Shown: positions 45,484 through 53,779, counted from the first letter of the stretch. The stretch is DNA of 64,000 nt from Aestuariibacter sp. A3R04 (GCF_018860805.1 NZ_JAHKQR010000003.1:620001-684000), one strand, 5' to 3'. Numbers and translations are program-made. The notes: a model not told the origin generated them from the sequence alone.

Positions 45484-46496
45484 TGCTAAAAGTCAGTAAT
45501 TTGTCAGTAGATTATGGATCTACCCGGGTAGTTAATAAACTGAATTTGGAACTTGGCGACAGTGAAATTCTTATGCTGGTTGGCCCTACGGGCTGCGGTA
45601 AAACGACTATTCTTCAGGCTTTAGCCGGACTGATTCCGATTTCAGAAGGTCAGATTTCATTAGGTAAATGGACATCGACCGCCGGAAATAACATTCCGCC
45701 GGAAAAACGGAATGTCGGTATGGTTTTTCAAGATTTCGCTCTATTTCCCCATCTCACCGTTGAGCAAAATGTTTGTTTTAGGTTAAAGAACACGACATTG
45801 TCTGATCACTGGCTGTCGTTACTGGGTTTAAGTGATTTTAAAAAGGCGAAACCTGCAAGTTTATCCGGTGGCCAAAAGCAACGGGTGGCGCTCGCCAGAA
45901 CACTGGCCCATGAACCCGCATTTGTGTTGTTGGATGAGCCACTTTCAAACCTTGATGCGGCATTGAAAGACACGCTGCGCTGGGAAATTCGAGATGCACT
46001 AAAAACTGCAGGTGTGCCTGCGATATGGGTTACCCATGATCAGGATGAAGCGCTATCGGTTGGTGATCGGGTTGGCGTATTAAACGGCGGTGAACTCGAG
46101 CAACTCGATACTCCTGAAGCTTGTTTTTCGCAACCTCGCTCCCGCTTTGTCGCGCGCTTTCTCGGTGATGCTTGTTTTGTTGATGGCCGTGTTGTTAATG
46201 ACAGGGTTGAAACGGAAATTGGAAATGCGCCAGGTAAGGCCATGAATACTTCCGGCCGGCAGGTTGATGTGCTGGTTAGGCCAGACGACGTGTTTATGCA
46301 TACTGGTGGTGTGGACACAAACGCAACCATTATGTGGAGTCGCTACGAAGGTGAGTCTCGACTTTGTGGCGCCGTGCTCGACAGTGGAACTGAGTTAAAG
46401 GCCAGAGTGAGTCACGAGATCAGAGTGCAACCTAAAGACAGGGTACAACTCAACTTGCATTCAGCGCATGCTTTGGCATATTTTGCCAAAGCATAG
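45483..46496 (+). CDS. Ferric iron ABC transporter ATPase (FbpC type)
   Basis: A 337-residue ATPase with GPTGCGKTT, the Q-loop VGMVFQDFALFPHLTV, LSGGQKQRVALARTL, FVLLDEPLSNLD and THDQDEAL. A C-terminal TOBE-like regulatory domain (about residues 235-337) contains VDVLVRPDDVFM. It completes the Fbp-type importer. The start overlaps the permease stop by one base. A perfect 11-bp inverted repeat runs into its stop codon. Confidence 0.93.
   Translation: MLKVSNLSVDYGSTRVVNKLNLELGDSEILMLVGPTGCGKTTILQALAGLIPISEGQISLGKWTSTAGNNIPPEKRNVGMVFQDFALFPHLTVEQNVCFRLKNTTLSDHWLSLLGLSDFKKAKPASLSGGQKQRVALARTLAHEPAFVLLDEPLSNLDAALKDTLRWEIRDALKTAGVPAIWVTHDQDEALSVGDRVGVLNGGELEQLDTPEACFSQPRSRFVARFLGDACFVDGRVVNDRVETEIGNAPGKAMNTSGRQVDVLVRPDDVFMHTGGVDTNATIMWSRYEGESRLCGAVLDSGTELKARVSHEIRVQPKDRVQLNLHSAHALAYFAKA
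46468..46494. terminator. Hairpin at the end of the iron operon
   Basis: ATGCTTTGGCA and TGCCAAAGCAT form a perfect 11-bp stem with a 5-base loop, overlapping the ATPase stop codon and lying next to the convergent DUF2938 gene. Confidence 0.55.
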
Positions 46497-46505
46497 CCGC
46501 GTCCT

Positions 46506-47000
46506 CTAACCCATAAGATGTAGCGATTCTCCCGCCAGGAATAAACCCACGCCATAAAGAGTATGGTTGTAAAGGCTCAGTAATCTGGCTTTTCCCGGTT
46601 GTGGTGTTTTCGCTGCGGCAACACCCAGCCCCATACAAGGCTGCATGATGAAGTAGGGAAGTATGACTGTTCCCATTCCCGTGGCGAGCGCTGGCAGCAG
46701 TGTGGGAGCTGTCAGCCATGTGCCATCACTAAACGCAGTAAATCCCAGACTAAAGCAAATTCCAACTAGGTAGTGTGCAGCCCAGCCAATGGCTTTTTCG
46801 CCTTGTATGGCCGGTGCCGAAGGGGTATGACGTTGCAAAATTGTTCCGCGGAAAACATAGCCGAACCATCGTCCTACCATAGGATAATTCGGAAACGGAA
46901 TAGCTGTGAATCGGGCGGAAATAAAGCTCAGTATATCCATCCACAGTGTTGCCAGTAGACCCAGTTGAATACTATCAGCAAGATATATCGGTAATTGCAT
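46506..47000 (-). CDS. DUF2938 family membrane protein
   Basis: A 164-residue protein with four predicted helices and the DUF2938 pattern: IQLGLLATLWMDILSFISARF, NYPMVGRWFGYV, EKAIGWAAHYLVGICFSLGF and PYFIMQPCMGLGVAAAKTP. Function is unknown. The start at 47000 begins a helix directly; a start at 47027 is possible. It diverges from a MerR regulator, and the shared region holds a 20-bp palindrome inside a promoter with a long spacer pointing to this gene. It is probably the regulator's target. Confidence 0.85.
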   Translation of the reverse strand: MQLPIYLADSIQLGLLATLWMDILSFISARFTAIPFPNYPMVGRWFGYVFRGTILQRHTPSAPAIQGEKAIGWAAHYLVGICFSLGFTAFSDGTWLTAPTLLPALATGMGTVILPYFIMQPCMGLGVAAAKTPQPGKARLLSLYNHTLYGVGLFLAGESLHLMG

Positions 47001-47037
47001 ATTGACTCTGCTATTGATTTGGTACATCAGTCTTGCT

Positions 47038-47068
47038 AGTTTGCCACTTAAAGTTAACTTTAAGTCAA
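47038..47068 (-). promoter_or_regulatory. MerR-type promoter with a perfect 20-bp SoxR-like palindrome
   Basis: The palindrome ACTTAAAGTTAACTTTAAGT (47046-47065) resembles the SoxR site CCTCAAGTTAACTTGAGG. On the minus strand it sits between TTGACT (47068-47063) and a weak CAAACT (47043-47038) at a spacing of 19 bases, directed at the DUF2938 gene. Confidence 0.7.
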
Positions 47069-47076
47069 GGTCAAAA

Positions 47077-47481
47077 ATGGATATTACTACAGTGGCTAAA
47101 GCAACCGGAGTTCCAGCTTCGACACTTCGCTACTACGAAGAAAAAGGCCTAATTACTTCTGTGGGTCGGCACGGGCTGCGCAGAGTATTTCGCCCGTCGG
47201 TAATCGAAAGGTTGTCGCTTATTGCATTAGGTCAGTCTGCTGGCTTTTCCCTGGATGAAGTGGGTGCGCTATTGGGAAGTGATAACTCGCCTGAAATAGA
47301 TCGATCTGAGCTGTTGAACAAGGCAGACTCTCTGGACAAAACCATTCAACAGCTCACCGCTATGAGAGATGGTCTGCGCCACGCTGCAGTATGCTCTGCA
47401 CCTAAGCACTTAGATTGCCCTCGGTTTCAACGCTTTATGAAAATCGCAGCAAAAAAAGTCAGGCGTAAAAAAAGCGCCTGA
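47077..47481 (+). CDS. MerR-family regulator, SoxR-like but lacking the iron-sulfur cysteines
   Basis: A 134-residue regulator: winged helix MDITTVAKATGVPASTLRYYEEKGLI, then RVFRPSVIERLSLIALGQSAGFSLDEVGALLG and a dimer helix. The C-terminal AVCSAPKHLDCPRFQRFM has only two cysteines, in contrast to the four that hold the [2Fe-2S] cluster in SoxR, so the signal must be different. The start at 47077 matches the family; the frame from 47002 runs through the promoter. It probably binds the palindrome at 47046-47065. Confidence 0.9.
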   Translation: MDITTVAKATGVPASTLRYYEEKGLITSVGRHGLRRVFRPSVIERLSLIALGQSAGFSLDEVGALLGSDNSPEIDRSELLNKADSLDKTIQQLTAMRDGLRHAAVCSAPKHLDCPRFQRFMKIAAKKVRRKKSA

Positions 47482-47497
47482 ATAAATTGAGGCGCTT
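47465..47497 (-). terminator. Bidirectional terminator between MerR and the lysine-rich peptide
   Basis: AAGCGCCT and AGGCGCTT form an 8-bp stem with a 10-base loop. On the minus strand it is followed by seven T residues, a strong terminator for the small gene; on the plus strand it overlaps the MerR stop. Confidence 0.85.
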
Positions 47498-47516
47498 CTA
47501 TCTAAAGTAATCGAGC

Positions 47517-47630
47517 TTACTTCGCTTTTTTGAGTTTTTTCTTCAGCTTTTTCACTTTGGTTTCTTGCTTAGCAATTTTGGCTTTTGCTACTTTAATTTC
47601 TTTCTTTAGCACTTTTGCTTTTTTGGCCAT
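47517..47630 (-). CDS. Lysine-rich 37-residue protein
   Basis: A short gene that is easily missed. The ATG at 47630 is preceded by AGGAG at 9 bases, and the stop is followed by a strong terminator, so it is a complete transcription and translation unit. The product, beginning MAKKAKVLKKEIKVAKAKIA, has about half lysine and only K, A, V, L, I, E, Q and T otherwise. It has a heptad-like spacing that suggests a single amphipathic helix or coiled coil. It resembles the basic tails of histone H1-like proteins, which bind DNA or RNA. Function is unknown. Confidence 0.75.
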   Translation of the reverse strand: MAKKAKVLKKEIKVAKAKIAKQETKVKKLKKKLKKAK

Positions 47631-47677
47631 GTTGGCTTCTCCTGTTTTATTTGGTCTTCTTTATTGCGGCATATCAT

Positions 47678-47866
47678 TTACTGTGATGATTTAGGCTTAT
47701 GCTCAACAATAAACTGGCGTATAAACCGCCTTACTTCTCTGGCTGCACTGGTATCAAGCTCTTCACAGAGGTCTACAAATTCTGCCCGTTCCTGACCATT
47801 GATACGAATAATCAACTGACTATCTTTCTTTTTTGGCTTCTTTTTGTCCAACGTTTTTACCCTCAC
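47678..47866 (-). CDS. Ribbon-helix-helix (CopG-like) small DNA-binding protein
   Basis: A 62-residue protein with a basic N-terminus (KTLDKKKPKKK) and the strand-helix-helix pattern SQLIIRINGQERAEFVDLCEELDTSAAREVRRFIRQFI. It reads from a GTG at 47866 with AAGG upstream. Two adjacent palindromes lie just before it and probably are its own operator. No toxin gene is adjacent: the next gene upstream is kefB, in the same direction, 55 bases away. Confidence 0.75.
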   Translation of the reverse strand: MRVKTLDKKKPKKKDSQLIIRINGQERAEFVDLCEELDTSAAREVRRFIRQFIVEHKPKSSQ

Positions 47867-47887
47867 CGAAACAGCCTTATCGGTTTA

Positions 47888-47920
47888 ACGATATACAATA
47901 TATATCGTATGTATATACAT
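47888..47920. promoter_or_regulatory. Two adjacent AT-rich palindromes upstream of the ribbon-helix-helix gene
   Basis: ACGATATA-CAATA-TATATCGT (47888-47908) and ATGTATATACAT (47909-47920) touch each other, between the kefB stop and the small regulator start. Paired dyads are typical of cooperative ribbon-helix-helix binding. Confidence 0.6.
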
Positions 47921-47921
47921 T

Positions 47922-49841
47922 TCAACTTTTTGGCTCGTTTTCGCTTAATTTGTCTGCATAGCCTTTAGGCGGCGGTGTCCACCCTCGCATACGGGAATGG
48001 TGTTCGTGCAAGTCGCGATTAAGCGCATCTTGTATTAGTGATTCAAGTTGTATGAAGAGTGCTAAATAGTTATTGTCAAAACGTTCGCCGCTGGCATCAT
48101 CTGCCCACGCTTCGTATAAAGTATCATCCTGTTTATTTTCGATGTGCTTGTACGCGCTTTTCTGACGTTCCACCTGAAAAGGGTGTAATCCCATAGAGCG
48201 CAGCGCTTCTGCTCCCATTTCCAGTGCCGAATGGTAGGTTTCTGATACCACAAAATGGGCACCGGCTTGTCTTACTCGATAACCATGGCCACGGTCAAAA
48301 GCACGGGCAAGAATACGTATGTGGGGATAGGTGTGTTTAATATATTTCACCATTTCAATGGTGGTTTCCCGATCGTTTATTGCTACGACCATCAGTGATG
48401 CGTCTTCGATCCCAGCGGTATGTAGCATATCGGGTTTCGATGCATCTCCAAAATAAGCATGGGTGCCTATTTTTCGCATTGAATCGATTTGCGCAGAGCG
48501 CACGTCCAATACAACGGTTTTGAAATTATTAGCGAGTAACAAACGATTAATGATTTGTCCGAATCTTCCTATTCCTGCGATGATCACAGAACCACTGTCG
48601 TTGATTGTATCGCTTTCTTCGTCATTTGATTGCTTTTCAAAAGCAGGCAGGATGATTTTGTCGAAAATAATAAAAAGTCCTGGCGTCAGGAACATGGATA
48701 ACGCCACCACTAAAGACAAAATGGCAATGATGTTCTGTGTGAGCACATGGTTTTGAGATGAAAAGCTCAGTAATACGAAACCAAATTCCCCAGCTTGTGC
48801 AAGGCTTAAGGTAAGCAGCCATTTATTGCTTTCCCTGAGAGCAAAAACCAAGGCGATAACGTAAAGTACCATGGCTTTAATCATCATAACAGCAAGGGTT
48901 ATACCAATAATTAACAGTGCGTTGTTTGTCAGTACATCAACGTTGATCCCCGCGCCAACCGTGATAAAAAACAAACCCAGAAGTAGTCCTTTGAAGGGTT
49001 CTATATTGGCTTCAAGTTCATGCCTGAACTCACTATTTGCCAGTACCACACCAGCGAGAAACGCCCCCAGCGCTGGAGATAAACCGACCAAACCCATGAG
49101 TGCCGCGATGCCAATCACCAGCATAAGCGCCGTGGCCGTGAAGATTTCCCTGAGACCAGAGGCGGCAACGAATTTAAATAGCGGACGACTGAGATAGTGC
49201 CCGCCCACCGTTACCGCGGCGACCGAAGCGATAATCACTAACCCGTATAACCAGGCGGGCAATCCGGACACGAGATTATAGTTATCGTGATGTTCTGTGC
49301 CACCTTGCTGCGCATTTGCAGCGAGTTCGGGAATAGCCAATAGGGGAATGAGCGCCAGCATGGGAATAACGGCAATGTCCTGAAACAGCAACACAGAAAA
49401 TGCGCTCTTGCCCCCTTCTGTTTGTTGCAGACCTTTTTCCTGAAAGGTCTGCAGTACAATGGCCGTTGACGACAACGCGAAAATTAGGCCAATAGACAAC
49501 GAAATAGTAAACGGCTGCGCCATGAGTAATGCGCCACCCATAATCAAAACCGTGGTAAGAAGCAGTTGTAAACCACCTAATCCAATGAGCTTTGTTTTCA
49601 TTGCCCATAGTGATTTGGGTTCTAATTCCAGTCCGACCAAAAAAAGCATCATGACTACGCCGAACTCAGCGAAATGCTGAATAGTGGTGGTTTCGTCGCC
49701 GACCAACCCCAATACAGGCCCTATAATGACGCCCGCTATTAAGTAGCCCAGAACAGATCCCAGGCCCAGCCGCTTGGCAATGGGGACTGCGATCACTGCA
49801 GCAATGAGATAGATGAAGGCTTGAAGAAAGTAACCTGTCAT
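47922..49841 (-). CDS. kefB: KefB/KefC-type glutathione-regulated potassium efflux antiporter
   Basis: A 639-residue CPA2 antiporter: about 12 helices in the first 390 residues (GLGSVLGYLIAGVIIGPVLGLVG, ALSSTAIVLQTFQEKG, LSPALGAFLAGVVLANSEFRHE) and then a cytoplasmic RCK/TrkA-N domain with VIIAGIGRFGQIINRLLLAN, ending in an acidic/basic tail. Kef systems let potassium out when glutathione-electrophile adducts form, acidifying the cell for protection. The start at 49841 overlaps the kefG stop by 4 bases. A glyoxalase gene nearby fits the same stress, though it is not in the operon. Confidence 0.92.
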   Translation of the reverse strand: MTGYFLQAFIYLIAAVIAVPIAKRLGLGSVLGYLIAGVIIGPVLGLVGDETTTIQHFAEFGVVMMLFLVGLELEPKSLWAMKTKLIGLGGLQLLLTTVLIMGGALLMAQPFTISLSIGLIFALSSTAIVLQTFQEKGLQQTEGGKSAFSVLLFQDIAVIPMLALIPLLAIPELAANAQQGGTEHHDNYNLVSGLPAWLYGLVIIASVAAVTVGGHYLSRPLFKFVAASGLREIFTATALMLVIGIAALMGLVGLSPALGAFLAGVVLANSEFRHELEANIEPFKGLLLGLFFITVGAGINVDVLTNNALLIIGITLAVMMIKAMVLYVIALVFALRESNKWLLTLSLAQAGEFGFVLLSFSSQNHVLTQNIIAILSLVVALSMFLTPGLFIIFDKIILPAFEKQSNDEESDTINDSGSVIIAGIGRFGQIINRLLLANNFKTVVLDVRSAQIDSMRKIGTHAYFGDASKPDMLHTAGIEDASLMVVAINDRETTIEMVKYIKHTYPHIRILARAFDRGHGYRVRQAGAHFVVSETYHSALEMGAEALRSMGLHPFQVERQKSAYKHIENKQDDTLYEAWADDASGERFDNNYLALFIQLESLIQDALNRDLHEHHSRMRGWTPPPKGYADKLSENEPKS

Positions 49842-50467
49842 AGGATATCTCCAGTGATACATGGGCAGTCGGCGAGGTTCTCACAGTGTGTGGCCTCGAC
49901 GATATTCAGCGTGTTATCTGCCAGCTTTTGCAACAGCCGTCGCCATTTTTGCCGGTGCAGGTTAATGCGGTGTTCTTCTCTTGCGGTTCTTGAACCAAAA
50001 ATAGCAAAGGGCCCTAGATATAGCATGCCTGTGACGTTGGCCATTTGTTCCAAAGGCTGCAGTAGCTGCTTTAACGAAAAGTGATTGTAACCGTCGGTTT
50101 GGTAGGCTTCTTCACGACCGCCAGCGGATAGCGCACAGACAAACCGTTTTCCCTTAAGTGCCGTGCCGTTGTCACCGTAAGCAAACCCGTATTCAAGGAC
50201 TAGATCCTGCCATTCTTTTAGTAGTGACGGGGTGGAGTACCAGTAGAGAGGAAATAAAAAAACGATGACATCATGGGCGAGCAGGCGTTGTTGCTCTTTG
50301 TCTATATCAATATTGAAATCGGGATACTCGGCGTACAAATCGATAACGCTGACGTGACGTTGTGCTTTTGCGTCGCGGAAAAGTGGCACGTTTATCTCAG
50401 ACCGGGAAGGTGACGGGTGAGCGTAAAGTACAAGTATTGATTGAGCTGGTAATTGCTTGCTATCCAT
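49838..50467 (-). CDS. kefG: KefG/KefF-type NAD(P)H quinone oxidoreductase subunit
   Basis: A 209-residue flavodoxin-fold protein: ILVLYAHPSPSRSEIN at the phosphate site, DVIVFLFPLYWYSTPSLLKEWQDLVLEYGFAYG, and GKRFVCALSAGG. Kef ancillary proteins of this type bind FMN and are needed for full activity of the antiporter. The overlapping arrangement with the downstream kefB supports a stoichiometric complex. The choice between KefG and KefF is by context with a KefB-like partner. Confidence 0.9.
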   Translation of the reverse strand: MDSKQLPAQSILVLYAHPSPSRSEINVPLFRDAKAQRHVSVIDLYAEYPDFNIDIDKEQQRLLAHDVIVFLFPLYWYSTPSLLKEWQDLVLEYGFAYGDNGTALKGKRFVCALSAGGREEAYQTDGYNHFSLKQLLQPLEQMANVTGMLYLGPFAIFGSRTAREEHRINLHRQKWRRLLQKLADNTLNIVEATHCENLADCPCITGDIL

Positions 50468-50598
50468 TGGGCGAGGTGTCTGACATTCGACGTGGGTTTG
50501 ACACTATTATGAATAGCTTGTGTCTTGTGAACAATCGCAATATTGGCTGTCGTGGATATAAATTGTTCCCAACAGCCCTAAAAACGTGTTTGCCTCTG

Positions 50599-51060
50599 CT
50601 AGCCAGCTAGCACAGCAATGCGCTTTTCAACGATAACGGGTAAACCGTGCCTGACCGCAGAAACCCGCACGCGAACATAGGCTTTTCCGTTTTTTGGCGC
50701 AGTGAGAGTCAGAGTTTTATCACCAGTTAAACGGGTTAAATACAAACTCGAACGGCCCTTTATTTCTACACCCCGACCACTCACGATTTCAGCTTTAACG
50801 TTGTGATAATCTGGGTGCACCCGATATCGAAGTGTTAGAACTGATTCCGACGATGAACGCCCAGATGATGCAGAAAGCGCCACCTCAATAGGAGCGGTTT
50901 CCGGTGGACTAAAGTGTTGAAGCATTACCGGGTGTAGTGCAGGAGAAAGTGGGGGAAACAGAGGTATTTTACTGTCGCTTACTTCGTGAAATTGGCATCC
51001 CAGGGCGTCAACCGTGAAAAGCGCGATACACAAAGGAAGAAGAAAAGGTTTTAATTTCAT
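50599..51060 (-). CDS. Exported protein of unknown function
   Basis: A 153-residue protein with a signal peptide ending near VDALGC. That cysteine could be a lipid anchor, but the -3 to -1 residues (ALG) fit a lipobox only moderately. The mature part is beta-rich with a spacer of prolines (LFPPLSPALHPVML) and then SVLTLRYRVHPDYHNVKAEIV, which looks like an immunoglobulin-like fold. No family was recognised. The ATG at 51060 is preferred to 51072 because it begins MKLKPF. Confidence 0.65.
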   Translation of the reverse strand: MKLKPFLLPLCIALFTVDALGCQFHEVSDSKIPLFPPLSPALHPVMLQHFSPPETAPIEVALSASSGRSSSESVLTLRYRVHPDYHNVKAEIVSGRGVEIKGRSSLYLTRLTGDKTLTLTAPKNGKAYVRVRVSAVRHGLPVIVEKRIAVLAG

Positions 51061-51216
51061 GCTATTACTCAATTTTATACAGGTTTACACCATCTCAGCC
51101 GAGAACTGTGACTATTGGTGCTGCCCTGAGGTAAAAGCAAAAAAAGAAGACAATGTATATTGTTGTTATGACTATACCTTAAATCAAGCACTGCTTAAGG
51201 TAAAGGCCCCGTGTAA

Positions 51217-51735
51217 TTAAGCTGGATGTGCCATTAGTTGTCTGCGCAACTTAAACCAGTACCAAGTATTTGATATTGCAAACATGGCTTCGGTAATAGC
51301 AAGCCCCCAAGTTTGAGTTAGCATAGCATAAAGTGTGAAATTAGCTGAACCGACTATCATGCAGACGCGCAAACCGGCTTCCTTGCAGTATAATTCGCCA
51401 AAGCGGTACGCCATGAACGTGAATACTGGCAGCATAGCCAGGACACTGGTTTGTCCGGTGTAATCATTCACAATGAGAACAATTCCTGTCATTAAAGACA
51501 AGCTGACGTATGTGGCTGTCGCCGAGAGTAAAGTTTGTTTTACCAGTCGGTAGGTAGTGCTCATGCCTGCTACCAGTAATACTATGGCACCGCCCCAGGC
51601 CTGTTCAAACAACAACAAACTGCTGATAGAAATACAAAGTCCTAGGTTGAGCAACAGTAATTTTCGCTCTGTATTACACCAAAATGAGGCGAGGGCAAAA
51701 ACAACGGGCAGAGTATGAAGAAGTAGCGCTAGCAT
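51217..51735 (-). CDS. YgjV-family inner-membrane protein
   Basis: A 172-residue protein with about six helices and the YgjV pattern: AGMSTTYRLVKQ, MLPVFTFMAYRFGELYCKEAGLRVCMIVGSANFTLYAMLTQTWGLAITEAMFAISN. The family is widespread in gammaproteobacteria and has no known function. The start at 51735 begins the first helix; the longer frame to 52047 runs through the promoter region of the glyoxalase gene and is rejected. Confidence 0.8.
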   Translation of the reverse strand: MLALLLHTLPVVFALASFWCNTERKLLLLNLGLCISISSLLLFEQAWGGAIVLLVAGMSTTYRLVKQTLLSATATYVSLSLMTGIVLIVNDYTGQTSVLAMLPVFTFMAYRFGELYCKEAGLRVCMIVGSANFTLYAMLTQTWGLAITEAMFAISNTWYWFKLRRQLMAHPA

Positions 51736-51992
51736 ACGACAAACCTTATTAAAATTAGATTTACACGGCAACGGCGGCAGTCTACTCCGGCGCATCTGTT
51801 TTACCAGTAAAAAGTGAGTACAGTGCGCTGAATTACCAGAGTCTGAGACGAAGATTATGATGCTCTGGTTGATGGCAACTAGTATCTGCTTTGGCGTCCT
51901 GGTCAGAATATTTAGACTTGAGAAAACGCAAAGGATACCCCATTTCACTAGTTCGTGAATTTTTGACACTGTTTGATGGGGAGAAATAAAAC

Positions 51993-52523
51993 GTGAGTCG
52001 ACATTTTGATGAGGCAGACGGCCTTTGTGAACACAAGGACCCTGCAACAGACGGGTTTGTATTTAATCAAACCATGTTGCGCATTGCAGATCCTGCCCGG
52101 TCGCTGGATTTCTATACCCGGGTAATGGGAATGACTTTACTGAAACGACTGGATTTCGAATCGATGAAATTCAGCCTGTACTTTCTTGCCGCCGGTGATG
52201 ACTTTTCAGATATTAGTGATGATGTTGCTACGCGCACAGCGCAGACTTTTGGTAGACCGGCAATGCTGGAGCTGACACATAACTGGGATGACACTGCAGA
52301 AACTACACAATATCACAACGGTAACAGCGACCCTCGTGGGTTTGGTCATATTGGTTTTCACGTGCCAGACTTCAAGGCAGCGTGTGCGCGTTTTGATGAA
52401 TTAGACGTACCCTTTCAAAAGCGGCCTGAAGATGGGGCAATGAATAACATTGCGTTTATTAAAGATCCGGACGGCTATTGGATTGAAATTTTCGATGCGA
52501 AACAGGTGAGTCGTTTGGGTTAA
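51993..52523 (+). CDS. gloA: Lactoylglutathione lyase (glyoxalase I), long zinc-type form
   Basis: A 176-residue glyoxalase I that converts the methylglyoxal-glutathione adduct to lactoylglutathione. The four metal ligands are seen as Gln26 (FNQTMLRI), Glu93 ([10 protein letters not shown]), His119 (GFGHIGFHV) and Glu165 (GYWIEIFD). The insertion [20 protein letters not shown] and the N-terminal extension place it with the long eukaryote-like and Pseudomonas GloA3 enzymes, which use zinc, in contrast to the short nickel-type. Translation starts at a GTG with GGGGAG upstream. Confidence 0.95.
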   Translation: MSRHFDEADGLCEHKDPATDGFVFNQTMLRIADPARSLDFYTRVMGMTLLKRLDFESMKFSLYFLAAGDDFSDISDDVATRTAQTFGRPAMLELTHNWDDTAETTQYHNGNSDPRGFGHIGFHVPDFKAACARFDELDVPFQKRPEDGAMNNIAFIKDPDGYWIEIFDAKQVSRLG

Positions 52524-52543
52524 CCACGTCTTGCCAACTGACA

Positions 52544-52574
52544 TTGGGTAGGCCACGAAGGGTGGCCGGCCCAA
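52544..52574. terminator. Terminator hairpin between gloA and the nitroreductase gene
   Basis: TTGGG-TA-GGCCAC and GTGGCC-GG-CCCAA form a long stem with loop GAAGG and one internal mismatch pair, followed by CTTTGCTTT. It lies between convergent genes and can serve both. Confidence 0.75.
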
Positions 52575-52581
52575 CTTTGCT

Positions 52582-53235
52582 TTAGATGACAGTAATAACG
52601 TCTTCTTTATTTAAGCGTGATTTCGGCAGTGCGGCGTTGTAGTCGTCTGCATCGCTGTAACCAATGGCTAAGGCGACTTCGCAGATATAACCGTTCAGCT
52701 CTTTGGCAAACAATTCCCCAATCATATCTTTATCGACGCCTTCCATAGGCGTACAGTCCACTCCGAGTCTGGCTATGGTGTGCATAACGTTACCCATGGC
52801 GAGGTACAGTTGTGCTTTTGTCCAAGGAGCATTAACACCCTGAGGGTCTGTATTGAGCTCTGAAAATGCAAAACTACCAAACAATTTTTCCCGGTCTTCT
52901 GGTTTGGCACGGCCATCTGCAATTTGTTTGTCTACTACCCTGCTGTAGTCACTCCGGTTGTACTTTGGGTTGTAGGCAAACAAAATAGTATGTGATGCTG
53001 TCTTTGCATGTTTCTGATTGAACTGAAATTTATTGGCAAAGGTGTCGTGAAAACGCTGCTTGGCTTCGTCGCTTTCAATCACGATAAATTTCCACGGTTG
53101 AGAGTTTATCGAAGAGGGGGACAGGCGAAGCGCTTCTAAAATTACATCCATGGTTTCGCGCGGTACTTTTCGGTTGGCATCGTATTGCTTTACGGTATGC
53201 CGGGACTTCAAATCATCGATAATCGGGTGAGACAT
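52582..53235 (-). CDS. NAD(P)H nitroreductase (NfsB type)
   Basis: A 217-residue FMN-dependent oxidoreductase: SRHTVKQYDANRKVPRETMDVILEALRLSPSSINSQPWKFIVIES is the FMN-binding N-terminus, and CTPMEGVDKDMIGEL and VALAIGYSDADDYNAALPKSR close the fold. NfsB-like enzymes reduce nitroaromatics and quinones by two-electron steps. The gene stands alone and converges on gloA. Confidence 0.93.
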   Translation of the reverse strand: MSHPIIDDLKSRHTVKQYDANRKVPRETMDVILEALRLSPSSINSQPWKFIVIESDEAKQRFHDTFANKFQFNQKHAKTASHTILFAYNPKYNRSDYSRVVDKQIADGRAKPEDREKLFGSFAFSELNTDPQGVNAPWTKAQLYLAMGNVMHTIARLGVDCTPMEGVDKDMIGELFAKELNGYICEVALAIGYSDADDYNAALPKSRLNKEDVITVI

Positions 53236-53520
53236 GATTTCTCCTTCTATAGGTCAAACACGGTGTAATAATGAGGTCATTGTTGCGCTTTCCAAAGCAT
53301 CATTTTTGCTACTGGGTTGAAACCTCGGGAAAAAGCGATGGAAATGTAAAAAGAGTCAATTTATATGGCAAAAATCTGCTTAGAGCCTACACTAAAACTG
53401 AAAACTTTCTTGGTTCAGATCAAGTTTCTTCTTGCCGTTTTTGTCTACCATAGGTTTTCGGTTTTTTATGTTCTCTTTTGTGGCAGTTTTCAAAAGAAGA
53501 TGCTTAATTGGAGATCCATT

Positions 53521-53736
53521 ATGACATCATCAGTCCCCCCTTCAACACTTGCAGAGCGCGCCACCAGTGTGGATAGTGCGCATATTTGGTTGCATTGTTT
53601 TCGCACCTGTTCGTCGTGTCAGCCGTTGTCAGATACCCTGACGGAATACGCTTTTCGTGATGGCAGTCACGTGATCCTCGATTCCAGCTATCCTTTTCCT
53701 AAGCCGGTAAAGAATAAAAGACTTCGCATCGCCTGA
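53521..53736 (+). CDS. Small cysteine-containing protein of unknown function
   Basis: A 71-residue protein with GGAG 8 bases before the ATG at 53521 and a good terminator after the stop, so it is likely real. The centre holds WLHCFRTCSSCQPLSD, with cysteines spaced CxxxCxxC, which could bind a metal or form a redox-active disulfide. No family was recognised. The longer frame from 53365 adds a hydrophobic stretch without a ribosome-binding site and is rejected. Confidence 0.6.
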   Translation: MTSSVPPSTLAERATSVDSAHIWLHCFRTCSSCQPLSDTLTEYAFRDGSHVILDSSYPFPKPVKNKRLRIA

Positions 53737-53755
53737 TGCAAAAACGCATTTAGAC

Positions 53756-53779
53756 AAGCCCCGCAGGGGCTTTCTTTTT
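53756..53779 (+). terminator. Rho-independent terminator
   Basis: AAGCCCC-GCA-GGGGCTT followed by TCTTTTT, 20 bases after the small cysteine protein gene. Confidence 0.92.

Noticed and set aside
51014-51220. 68-codon plus-strand frame with several cysteines
   Set aside because: No ribosome-binding site; it overlaps the signal peptide region of the minus-strand exported protein and has no recognisable pattern.
51736-52047. N-terminal extension of the YgjV-like gene by about 104 codons
   Set aside because: The extra residues are not family-like, contain the glyoxalase promoter and overlap its start; the family begins at 51735.
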